Shown here piece after piece: positions 28,301 to 40,300 of a stretch of 64,000 nucleotides of DNA. Below the pieces are notes generated by a model, which was not told where the DNA came from, did no database searches, and saw nothing but the letters and a program-made list of their open reading frames with translations. Location: NCBI GenBank assembly GCA_003117195.1, contig BDSI01000011.1, positions 1,670,056 through 1,734,055 of the forward strand. Direction: 5' to 3'. Source of the stretch: Eudorina sp. 2006-703-Eu-15 (lineage: Eukaryota > Chlorophyta > Chlorophyceae > Chlamydomonadales > Volvocaceae). Made by a program: the position numbers and the translations under genes. Numbering within the stretch: the stretch's first letter is position 1; the number at the start of each line of letters is the position of its first letter.

Positions 28301-31300
28301 GCCTCCCCCGAGGTGACCACCTTCAAGATCATCCCCTTCTCCGTCAGCGAGCGCGCCGTGGCCGCCATGCGCGATCGGCTGTGCGGCCTCAGCGCGGTGT
28401 GCATCCAGGACCTGGTGGCCAACACCGTGTACATCAACGTCCTGGGCGCCATCAACGACAAGTTCCTGTACTTCATGAGCCCGCTCACGCGGCCCGACCC
28501 CAACCGCGTCAGCGGACCGGACTGCTGGCGGCTGGAGCTGGTGGTGGACGGGGTAAGGCTGGGCCAGGGGAGGGGTTGAGGCCGGCGGGATGGGAGGGGA
28601 GGGGATGAGGCCCGGGCGGGGAAGGCAGGGGCGGCCCTTGGGTGGCGGTTTGGGGGTAGACTGCACGGATCGGGCCGGGAGGTGACGAGGGGCGCGGATC
28701 AGCTGTGCGCGTTTTCGCGCCATCCGAGTGGGGCCTTTGTCTGCTGACGCCTCTCAGCGTGTCGCTCGCTCTGACGAACCCTGCTCCGGGTGCTGCTCCC
28801 TCTGCCGACCTGCTTCCCCCGGGCTTTCCTCCCCAATGATTCGGTGGCTGCGCCGGCGTTTGAACTGCCGTTGCTGTCGCCGCTGCTACTGCTGCTGCCT
28901 CTGCTGCTGTTGCCTGGTGAATCGCGGCTGCTGCTGCTGCTACTGCGGTGGCGTTGGCTGCTGCTGCTGCTGCAGGGCTTCTGGACGGGCATGCCGCTGG
29001 CCCACGGCTCCCTGCTCCGCATCCGCCACATCCCCACCGGCACCTACCTGGCTGCCCTGTCCAGCCGGGCCAAAGAAGCTGCGCGGCTGTGGCGCGCGAG
29101 GAAGAGTTCGGGCGCAGTGGGGGGCCCCGTGGGCGCCGGTGGGGAGGGAGGTGCGGCGACGACGCCCGGCGGCGGACCCGAAGCCGTCGTGCTGGGCGCT
29201 GGGGGTGGAGCCAGTGGCGGCGGCGCCGGCGGCGGCACGGCGGTGGGCCCGGCCGGCCATAACTTACAGAACGTGCTGCGCGGGGCGTTGTCCAATGACG
29301 AGGACACGTTGTACGACGAGTCGTTCCGGCTGGTGCTGACGCGGCGGTACAGCGTGCCCGACACGCTGTGGGAGCTCAACACCTTCACCAAGGAGGATGT
29401 GGTGCGTGTGTGTGAGAGGGGAGGGGGCGTTGCGCTCGCGTGGGAGGGAAGCGCTGGCCCGCGCGGCGGCTGGTGGGCCAAGGGTTCCCGCTTGCCCCCT
29501 GCGGCTGATCCTTGCAGCCGGTATCGACGGATGATTGATCGCTTCTGCAGTCAGTGGAACCCCCGCCTGCCAGGTCGCACCCGTTGCTTTCCCGCCAGCA
29601 TACCGTACCAGCCCACGCGCGCACACGGGCCCTAGACCCCACAAGCCCCACAACGCCACCCCAACTGGCGCCTCGCTCCCCCCAAACAGGTGGGCACCAA
29701 GGTGTACGCGTTCTTCAAACACGTGGCCACCCAGTTCTGGCTGAGCGGTGCGGGGCCGCCCATTCCCGCCCAGAACAGCGGCGACCCGGACGACCCGCAG
29801 GTCGGTGTCAGAGCCGGGGGGGCCGCCGCACGGCAAGGGGCCCGGTGGGCGTCGGGGCGGGGGCAGATCGCCGCCGGCGGCGCTGCCGGTGTTGGCGCCG
29901 CTGGGGCCGGCGCCCTTGCGGACGCCGGCGCCGGTGGCGCCGGCGGTGGCGGTGGGGCCGCTGGCCGGGCCGCCTTGAAAAGTCCTGGCGGGGGCGGTGG
30001 CGGTGCCGGTGGCGGTAGCAGTGGAAGTGCTGGTGGAGGTGGAGGTGGCGATGGCAAAGGTGGTGGTCCCCGAAGTCGGAGGTCCGGCTTCGAGGCACTT
30101 TGGCTGGAGGTGGGGGCGAGACCGGGTGCCGCGGCGGCCATGTGCATTCGCGGCCTCCCTGGCACCCCTGTGGATACATACCGGTTGCGTTTACATACGG
30201 GGAGGGTGCAGAGGTTCCGAGGCTTCACAGCGCTTCAACGGCCGGGAGGACCAGCGGGGCCCGGGGCTTCGGCCCCCAGTGGAAGGGGGCCCGTGAGTTC
30301 GCGCGCCGTCCCTCCCACGTTGCACCCGTCTGCGCACCCAGTCTCCGGACCCTCCCTGCCCTGCTGCGCGAGCCGCACGCGGAGTGTCTCTGTTCGCCGC
30401 ACCAGGAGTCCGTCTGGGACTCATCGTGCGGCAGTGCAGGCTCCTGTGTGTGTGTAGGTCCGTGTCTGATGTCGCGCGGGTGTGTGGCCCCGGGAACCAG
30501 CCCAGGGTGACGGGTGCAGAGTCGTGGGCCCAGCGAAGCGAGGTGTGGTCTGTCCTGGGTGGGTGGGCGCGCTGGAGCGATGGCGGCAGTCTGGAACCCG
30601 GTCGAGTGCGGCGTGGACGGCATGCGGTCAGAGGCTCACAAGCGGCGGCCGCTTGTGGCCCGTGATCGCCTTTAGGACCCACATTCCTAACGCCTATCGC
30701 CCCTTCCACTGCTCCCCGCGGCCCCCGCGCTTGCTTCCCATCCCTACCCCCCTGCCGTCCCCCGACCTCCCCGGACCTCCCCGGACGCTGCCCTCCCACC
30801 ACAGGAGGAGCAGATGTACCCGGTGGTGCACCCGGAGCGGCTGGAGCGCAATGTGATGCTGGTGGTCAAGGTGCCCGAGGACTTCACATCCAAGGTGTGG
30901 GAGGCCCACAGCGCGAGGAGAGGAACCCGACTGTGGTGTGTATGCGGTTGTCTGTGGGGGTGGGCGTGTAGGTGTAATCATGCAACGCTGTTAAGGAGGA
31001 AGAGGAGGAGGTGGAGGAGGCGCAGGAGGAGGAGGAGAGGTTGCGGGGTCTAATTTGGGCATTCTGGCGATGGGGCTCCGTGCAGCTCTATAGGGCCACA
31101 CCCCGCTCTGCAGTGACTGCCCCGCCCTCGATTGGCAGTTGGCGACGCCAGCCGCCTACGACCGCGCAACCCCCTTCCCTCGTCCCTCGGTCCCGCGCCC
31201 TTCAGATCCTGGACATGCAGCGGGTCATGTCTCAGCTCAAGGACCTGCGACACGTGCTGCACAAGGAGAAGCTGCCCCCGGAGCAAGAGCTGCTGGAGAT

Positions 31301-34300
31301 GGTGCTCAGCGGCCAGGAGTCGGAGGTGAGCGGGGTCCGGGCGGGTGGGGGCCCGCCCGCGCTGGGGGCACCCCAGCGGGGTCCGGGCGGGTCTGCACGG
31401 GGGGCAGATGTTGAAGTCCGTGGGCGCCGCCTTCCCGCGGCAGGTGTTCACCTGAACGATGAACCTAGCGGCAAGGAAGCGGGGCAGCGCGGAGCGCGCC
31501 GCGTACACGACGAGGCCGTTCCTGGGCTCCCTTGAAGCGAGACTCCATCTCACGGCCTTCCCCGCGTTCCAAACGGCCGTCCTCCATGTGCCCCCCCCTT
31601 CGCGGCCGTCCCTGGCGTCCCTGCCGCCGCCTACTCAACCGTCCGGGTTTGGCTGCTCGGGTTTGCTGTTTCCGGATGCGACCCCCGGGCCTTTGCGCCT
31701 GCCTCTGCTTCGCCCTCACCCCCCAGGTCCTGGCCATGATGGCGGGCACCCAGTACCCCGACAAGTTCCGGATGCGTTACCCCACGCTGCGCCGCTCCCT
31801 GACCGACCTGACGCGCTGGCTGGACAAGAACACCTGGAGCGAGGCGGCGGACGCGGTGTCGCCGCACATCGAGTACCAGGTGGGCGCCACCCGCCCGACC
31901 TCGCAGCTGCTGCATTCCGTCTGCCGTGCCTCTCCGCACCCCAACCCCTTCCCCCAACCCGGCCTACCTAAACGTCTACCAATGTCCTATACCCAACCCC
32001 ACCTCGCCCCACTCACCCCACCCCGCCGGGCTGGGTGTGTCTGAGCGGTTTTCACTTCAACGCTCTCACCCCATCCCACGCCCGCCCCCTTGCAGAACCT
32101 GGCCCGCGAGCTGGGCCTCGTGGACCTGCTGGTGCAGTTCATGGACGCGGCCCGGGTGCGGCTGTTCGCCACCAGCCCCAAACTGCGCGGCACCCGGTTG
32201 GGCGGCTGGGTGGTGGAGAGCGGCAAGCTCTGCCACCGCATCCTGCAGCTGTCCTGCCAGGCCAACGAGCTCAACCAGGCTTACCTTGCCAAGTACGCGG
32301 CCGTGGTCATGTCGCACCTGTCCGCGCCGCTCACCGCGCCCGACACGCTGGCCGCCATGTACGAGGACAACATGGCGCAGATGCAGACGGTGTCACCGGG
32401 CATCGTGGCGGCCAGTGTGCAGCTGATCCGGGACCACGGGCACCGGCCGCGCTTCGTCAACTTCCTGCGGCAGATCTGCGGGACGAGGGAGCGGCCCATG
32501 CCCAACAACCAGGTACGGGGCGGCGGACGGGGATGAGGGCGGCGACGGGTTGGTACGGCTTGCTTATAGGTACGGCTTGCTTATAGGTACGGCTTGCTAA
32601 GGTGTGCAATGGAGTGAAGTGAAGCAAAGTAGGGTGGAGTGTAGTAAAGTAGACTGAGTGGAGTGAAGTGGAGTGGAGTGGAGTGGATGGAGTAAGCAGT
32701 CACGTGTTCCTGCTGCTTCTCGCTGCTTCCCTCCTCCAGAACTGGATCGTGGCGGACATCATGGGCGCGGGCCGCAACCCGCTCGAGGTGTTCTGCAGGG
32801 CGGAGGTCGCGAACTTGCCCGACGCGGAGGGGCAGATGCGCCGCACCTGGGTCATCCGCTGCTCGACCAAGGGTGAGAAGGGAGGGGAGGGCAGGATGCG
32901 GAGGGCGGCTGGGTCGGGTGGGGTCGGGTCATGTGGGTGTCGTGTGGGGTCGGGGTCCAAGCACACCGCCGCTACCGGGTCATCCTCCTCCTTATCTCCC
33001 CGACCCCTGCTCGCCCCGCTCCCCAGACGGGCCCCACCTGGACGTCTCCGTGGACGCCGCTCAGTTTGCCAACGACGAGGAGGACCTGACCAAGAAGGCC
33101 ATCCGGGTGGGTGGTGGGGAGCACCGGCCGGGTGCCACAGCAGGGGGTCGCCTGTGTGTGGCCGGGGTACCGTGGCAGGACATGGGAGCAGCTGCGGGGC
33201 CTACAGTGGTGCGTGGCCCCATCCCATCCCATCGGGCTCTTGCTGTGATGGAGGGGCGGAGGTCGCTGTCCTGGAGAGCGAGCCTACTGCCGGATCCCGG
33301 CCAGCCCTGCCTCTCGACCGTGTCGGTTTCGGGGCCCGAACCCCCGAACCCACCCCATACAACTTGGGCAGTGGACATTTGCCACACCCGGCTTTACATC
33401 GGCGGCCTTGGCTGCGGCCCTGGCGTTGCTTTGATGAGCAAAGCCCCCTCCCCCCGTCCCCGCCCTACATCGCTCATTTGTTCCATTGATCGACCGCCCC
33501 GCTCTCCCACCAGGAGTGGGAGCTGTCGGGTGACGAGACGGCCTACTCGGCCCGCGAGCTCTTCATCTACTACTGCTTCAGCCTCAAGTTCATCGTGTCG
33601 CTCTGCTACGGCCGCAACAGCCTGGCCCGCGAGCAGATCCTGCGCGCCTCCGCAGCCTACGGCCTGGGCCTGGAGTTCGATGCGCTGCAGGCGGCGGTCA
33701 CCAACAAGGGGCTGCCGTACACCATGCGCACGTACATGCTGCAGGTGCGGACGCGGCCAGGGGTTTGGGGTCTAGGGGTTATCCTATCCACCTGCGGGGC
33801 GGGGCGCTCTTCTGAGCAGACCGGGGCGGCTGAGCACTGAAACCCGCACACGTGCGCGCGGCGGACGTGTGCCGCGTGCCCTGCGTCTGTCTGTCCGTCC
33901 CACGGGCCCTATCCTTCTGCGGAAAGCGGAGCAGCAGGCCCCCGCCGTGTGGTTTCGCGGTGCATCGGCCACACGACTCCCTCCCGCCCGCCCTCCATCG
34001 CTCAGTCTTTCAAACATCTGCAGTCCCCCGGCCCTCCTCTCCCTCTCCGTCTCGCCCCTCGCCCCCGACCGGTCGTTCCAATGCCCTCGGTGCCCTTCCT
34101 CGCTAGACCCTGGCTGCGCAGTTGATCTGTTAATCTCTCGGCTCCGCTCACCGCATGCCACGGCACATGTTACCCTTCCCTCCCTTTCCTCCCCGCACCG
34201 CCGCCGCAGGTGATACGCTCCCTGTACGTGGACATCGAGCCGTACCAGCCGCTCAAGCTGCCCCGCCACATCCGCCTCATGTCCAAGAAGGGCGCCATGG

Positions 34301-37300
34301 GCGTGCTCAAGACCGCGACCAACGGCGACACCATCACCAGGCTCATCAACACGGTGCTGGAGCAGCTCAAGGCGATGCTGGTGGCCAGCGAGCAGGCCAT
34401 GCTGCCGCAGATCAGCGCCGAGAGCAAGGTGCGGGCGTGGGGGCCGCGGCGGGCGCAGGGGTCCTGGGCGGCGGGGTCCTGGGCGGGGCTGTGGAGCCGT
34501 GGGTTGGGGTTTGGGGCCCGCAGCAAGCGCCACCGTCGTCGTCAGGGACAACCAAGCGCCGGAAGCTCCCCCCAGGTTGCATTGCATGATGGGTGGTGCA
34601 ATCTGCCCGCTCACCCTAACTACGATCGCCCAAGTACGGTAGCCGTTCGTATCTCCTTTGCACCGCATGCGGGCTCTTCACACCGCCAGCAGCCAGCAGC
34701 CATCGCCAGCCACAGACCCGAACCGGGACCGCGCTGCCCTGCCGTGTTGGCCCGCAGGAGGATCTGGCGGACGAGTTGGCGGAGAGCGGCGAACGAACCG
34801 TGGGTCGCAACATGCTGGTGCTCAACTACCTGGGCATGGTCCACGAGATGTTCCGGCTGGGCATGATGGACCTTGACTCGTCGACGACGCAGGTGGGGCC
34901 GGGCCTGTGAGGCGCGGGCAGGTCAGGTCAGGGCAGGGCAGGACAGGGACGGGCAGGGAAAGAGGGGCAGCAGCCGGTGGAGTGGGGACTTGCGATGCGC
35001 GGGTGGCCGCGCCATCGCCCAGGTCGACGCGTGGACCGACCTTGGGTTTCCATGACGACCCTCTGGCCCCGTCTAGTGGATGTTTTGGATCTTGTTTGGA
35101 TCTTGAATCGATAAGCTCCAACTCTCTGAGCCATCTCTTCTCGTGCCACTCCGCCGCGCCGCCTCTGGCCCCCTCTGTCCCTTGCCTCCAACATCCCCCA
35201 TCCTCATGACCACCCGTCCGCGGTACCCCCCTGGCCCTCGCGCCCACAGGAAATGCTGATGGTGCTGCTGGAGATCATTCAGAAGCTGGACTCGCTGCCC
35301 CTGGATCGCCCCGAGCGCTTCGAGCGCAGGTGGGTGCAGCCGGCAGTGTCCCTCGTCGGTGTGGGGCGCCTGGTGCGGAAGGGGCCGGCGTCCCGGCGGT
35401 CTGGTCGTAACGCTTAATCCTGAATGCTCGCTCTCCCGCTCCAAGCGTGTTGGATCCCTCCCCTCCCCGCCCTAGGTCTACCAAGTCCTTTCTCTATCTT
35501 CCTTCCCCCCGTCCGGCGTTCCTCACGCGCGCGCCCGTCTCCCTGCCACTCCTTACCCTTCCCTTCCCCGTCCGCGCAGCTACACGTCCAAGGTGGTCAT
35601 GGAGGCCAAGAAGGTGGCCCTGCAGACCATCGACTTTGCGCTGGACATGAAGTCGGAGCAGCAGTGCGCCGCCCTCTTCGACCGGTTCGCGCAGTGGCAG
35701 CGCAGCGACGAGCGCCAGGAGTTCTGGGCGCGGCTGCAGGCGCAGATGGCCAAGAAGGGCAACGCGATGCAGAGGTGCGCGGCGTGGGTGGGCGGGCGGG
35801 CGGATGGCGGGACGGCGGCAGGGGGATGGGGGCCGGCGGCAGCAGTGGGGCGGCGGGCTGATCCGGTGGGTGGGAGCGGCGGGGCGAAGGGCGGCAAAAG
35901 CACGGCGGGTGACGGAGGCGTCAAACAGGGCATGAGATGCGATGCGAGCTGCAGCTTCGAGTGCCTGGCGTGCCCCGCAGTCGAGTGTGAGGGGTAAGAG
36001 GTTCCATGGTCCAAACCACGGGGGTAAGGGTTAGGAGAGGGGGAAGCGGCTGGACGGCACACGCTGTTCGCCGCTGCTTGGTCATCAGACCTCTGAAGGC
36101 CTGCCACGCACCCGCTCGTCCCGCGTCGTCAACCCAACCCAACCTTGACGTCTTCCTCACGTGGCATCCCTCCGGCTCTCCCTCCTCCTCCGCCCCGGTT
36201 CCGCAGCGGCCTGCGGGCCCTGGGTGCGGGTGTGCGGGCGGTTGCCACCCTCACGACCACCGTGGCGACCAACAAGGTGGCGCCCGTGCCCTCCACCACG
36301 GACGCCAGCCGGCAGGGAGACCCCGAGGCGCCGCCGCCACCGCCGCGGGACGGTGAGTGATACCGTGATGGGTAGGCCCTGCGGTGTGGGGAATCCCAAG
36401 CGGCTGATGCCGGTTGCAGCGCCGGCCAGCACGGGTTGCGGGTATGGGAGTCGACTGGGGTGATGCTGGGGCTTTGCGACGGGAGATGCTCTGGAGACCA
36501 AGGATCGCTGCGGATCGCTCGCTGCGGATTGCTCGCTGCATAATGCGCTGCATGAAGCGCCATGATGCATCCGGACGCATGCCGGCCAATCTTGCTGACC
36601 CGACCCACCCGACCCACCCATCCATCGTTTCGGTTCGGTTGCCCCTGGCGGCAGACTGGGCGGACGGCGACCGCCACGGCGGCCTCGAGCGCTGGGTGGA
36701 GGAGGCCGCCGGACTGCTGGCGGCGGACAACGAGGAGGGCGACTTCCCGCTGTTCAAGCTGGACACGCTGCGGGACACGGAGCCGCTGTACTTGCAGAGC
36801 GGCAGCCCCATTATGAAGCTGTTTGACCTGGTCAGGTGAGGGCACACCGGGCTGCCGGCACCAGCCAGCGACCTGCCTGCCTGCACGCCTGCCTGCCTGC
36901 CTGCCTGCTTGCTTGCCTGAACGCCTGAACGCCTGCCTAGCATCATCACCACCATCATCACCACCATCATCATCATCATCATCGCCATGACCATCAGCAT
37001 CTTCCTTCCGTGTCACCGCCGCCGCCACCGCCACTATTGCACCCACCCGCCCGCTGCCCCTCCCGCAGGTACGACGACCAGGAGCTGACCGCCCGCACCT
37101 TCCAGCTGGTGGAGCGGCTGACCAGCAAGCGCGAGAAGCTGCTGGAGGAGCTGATGCGGACGTTCGTGGTGACGGATGACGACCTCATCGCGCTGGCCAC
37201 ATGGGCGCTCAAGCAGGTGGGCGTATCTGTGTGTGTCTGTGTGTCTGTGTGTCGGGGGAAAGGGGCGGTTGGGTTGGGTACAGGGGATGAGGATTGGAGG

Positions 37301-40300
37301 TCGGAGGGCCCCGGGGCGTGGTGGATCGACCCGGCGGCCGTCGCCGGCGTTTCGGCGTCGGGGTAAGCGGGCTGTGACCCGCCGGCGGGCGCGGCGGCTT
37401 ATCAGAGTGAGCGGGCCCCGTACTGGGGCCGGGCCGGCGTTCCGTCGCTACTGATGCCCGCTTGCGCCCGTATGACACACCCCGGCGCCGGGTGCCACAC
37501 TCAACGCGACGCCTTACGCCGCGCGTGTGGCCGGCCCCTTCCCCTTAACCCCTTCCCCTCCCTGTGTCACCCATGCAGGTGGAGGTGGCCCAGCACGCCT
37601 ACAACTACATGGGCAGCCTGGACCCCGGGGAGAGCCAGGAGGCCTGCGCAAAGGCCGCCCGCGCCATCGACGCGCTGACCAGCCTGCTGGTGCCGCTGCA
37701 GCACATCTTCCTGGGCCCGGGGTCGGGGTCGGCCGGGGGGGCGGAGGGGGACGCCCCCGAGCGCGTGTTCGTGTCCAAGGTCACTGCGGCCAACTGCCAG
37801 TACCTCATGTTTGATTTACAGGTGGGGGAAGGGCAGGGGGCCACTGGGCGTGGCGTGGTACAGAACGGCCCGAGGCGGGCTGTGTGTGTTATGGAAGGAA
37901 GCCGCCCTGTGTGGATGCGTGTGTGTGTGTGCCTATGAGATTTGCGCCGGAGGTGAAGGGTTAAGAAAAGGATAGGCCCAGACGGAATTCGGTAGTAAGG
38001 GGGCCGAGCCCGTTGGCTGGCCTGGTCCCATGGACCGGACCCGGCTCGGGGCGCTCGTGAGCCGTTGCGGCAGAGGTGGCTCGCCTGTCCGCGGCCGCAT
38101 GGCCTGAGTCTGTACACTAAGTCGCGCGGCCGCGTGGCCTGAGCTGCCTCACTTCCCCAGCCCCCGTGTCATGCCCTCGGTGGGCCTCTCCCTCTGCCGC
38201 CCTAACCCCCACACCCTTCACCCCCGCTCTCTACCTTCTCAGGTTCACCTGATGGTCCTCAAGTTCCTGAAGCTGCCGCTGAAGCGCAAGCAGCAGGTCG
38301 ACCCTCGCCAGATCCAGGAGGTGGAGGATCCGGCGCGGAAGGCGGTGTTCAAGGCATGTCTCCAGGTAGGTAAAAAAGGGCGGTAGGGGCCGGCGGAGCC
38401 GTGTGGGGCAGGAGGGCCTTGGGGGTCTTGCGCTGAGGCCGCTCTGGGGAGCCGCCCCGGCGCTGGTCAACCGCGCTGGCGCACCACCGCTGCCCAGCCC
38501 TCCTCCCCATTCGGCCACCAATCCATCTATTGCTCCCAGTTTTATATGCTTGATTCCTGCACTCTCCCAATTCCTCCTCCCCGCGGCCATTCCACCCAAC
38601 CCCTGCCAGTTCCTGCGTCATTTCATGGTGGTGGGCGACCTGGAAGGCACCAACGTGGCCTCCCACGCCAACCAGCGGGCCATCCTGCCCTCCCTGGGGC
38701 TGCTGCTCTCCTTCCTGGACACCCGCGGACTGCCCGCGTCGGACACCGTGTCCGCCCTCTTCATCAACAACCAGGTGGGCGGCGGACAAGGACGGCGGAA
38801 AAGGACTGTGGAGCGTGCGCGTTTGAGGGGGGGGAGGGAACGGAGGAGAAGGGGATGGGGGTGGGAGGTATGAGGCGGATGAGGCAGCGGGTTGCCTACC
38901 CTCTGGGGTGCGTGGTTCCGAGTCCGACTGGGGCCCTGGCCCTGACTGTTGACGGGTACCAGATCGCGGTGGTGTGATGGTGGCGGTGGTGGTGGTGGTG
39001 AAGGCGGTGGGGAGGCGGACGTGACGGACCGACTCTTCATCAGCACAGCGCCGTATGGCGTGTGTGTGTGTGTTTAGAAAAGAGACCCGTGCGTGTGCGT
39101 GTGTGGTCGCAGACGGACGCGGCTGCTGAGGGCGAGAAAGTGATCCGCAAGCTGATCAAGCTCATCGTCCGCTACGGGGACAAGCAGCACGCCGGCTGGC
39201 TGGAGCTGCTGGGTGAGTCGTGGAGAGTTGCAGGGCGGGGGTGGGGGATGCGGGGTGGGAAAGCGAGGAGGGAGGGAGGGAGGGGGGGAGGGAGAGGGGC
39301 CTGCTCACGGAGGGGCTGCAGGAGGGCCCTGTCACCAGGCTTAGCCTCCCGCCCACCCCCACCCACCAATGTCCACCGATTTCCTACACGCCCACCTAAA
39401 CCGCCCCCCGACCCCACGTTCGATCGGTGTCCCCTTCTGCTCTTGCAGCAGCACAACAGCTTCAATGCCCCCACGCCCTGGACTCCTCACTCCGCCCCAC
39501 CTCCCCCTCCCCACGCCCGCACAGGCAAGGTGATGGTGGTGAACGGCAACCCCCTGAAGCGCAACCAGATGGTGGCCATGCAGCTGATCACCCAGTACGG
39601 CGATGAGACGCTGCTGCTGCTCAACGGCGACAGCGGCCTGGACGAGCTGCGGGGCCTGCTGGCTTCGGAGCACCTCACCGCGCGACCGTCCTCCGAGCCG
39701 CCCGTCAGCCGGCTGTCCTACCACACGGCCTGCACGCAGCTGTTGGCGGACTGCTGCTTCGGCAAGGAGCCGGAGCTGGTGGTCAAGACGTCGGGCTACA
39801 TGAGTCTGGCGCAGGTGGGTGGGGACTAAATTGCTACCCAGGTGGGTGGGGAGCAGCGGGCGGGGCGAGGCGGGGCGGGGCGGGACCGGGGTGACCAGTG
39901 ATAATAGTAGGGATGCTATGTGCTGTATCAAAAACGGTAAGCTGTTTGTATTTACTGTATGTTCGCCGACCCGATCTTTGCTGATTTGATTTTTTCAAAC
40001 ACTGTACTTAGATGCTATCTCGCCCCTGGCACCTCACCTCCCCCCTGACACCCCCGCGCCCCTCACCTCCCTCATACCCCTCAAAACCGCACACCGTTCC
40101 CTCTCCCCACAAACTCCTAAACCCTCTCCCCACAGGTCGTGGACGTGCTGCTGCTGCAGCCCTCCCCCGACGTGTCGGAGGCCAACCTGCGCTACGTGCA
40201 GCGGGCCTACTGGCGGCTGCTTCACCACTGCTATTTCTCCACCGACACCGACAACACCAAGGTGCAGGTGCGCGACGGCGCCAACCGCGTCTGGCCGCTG

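Larger units (their letters stand above)
25304..30109 (+). other. Channel gene exons 1-8: N-terminal and MIR modules
   Basis: Exons: 25304-25408, 26093-26158, 26850-26950, 27361-27508, 27727-28026, 28295-28552, 28976-29401, 29690-30109 (residues 1-608). PPDLKDCLFE parallels the IP3-receptor FRDCLF motif. GESVLYGQVVQLRHVPTGKF followed by LEEGGQEGSWFQVFSGY is the first MIR repeat. GSLLRIRHIPTGTYLAAL is a later MIR repeat. Exons 7 and 8 contain Gly/Ala-rich insertions, the larger at about 29801-30060, before GFEALWLE. These probably form disordered loops. Confidence 0.9.

Noticed and set aside
32570..32690. Short repeats (gtacggcttgcttatag and gtggagtggag)
   Set aside because: Simple intronic repeats between channel exons 12 and 13 with no structural or coding signal.
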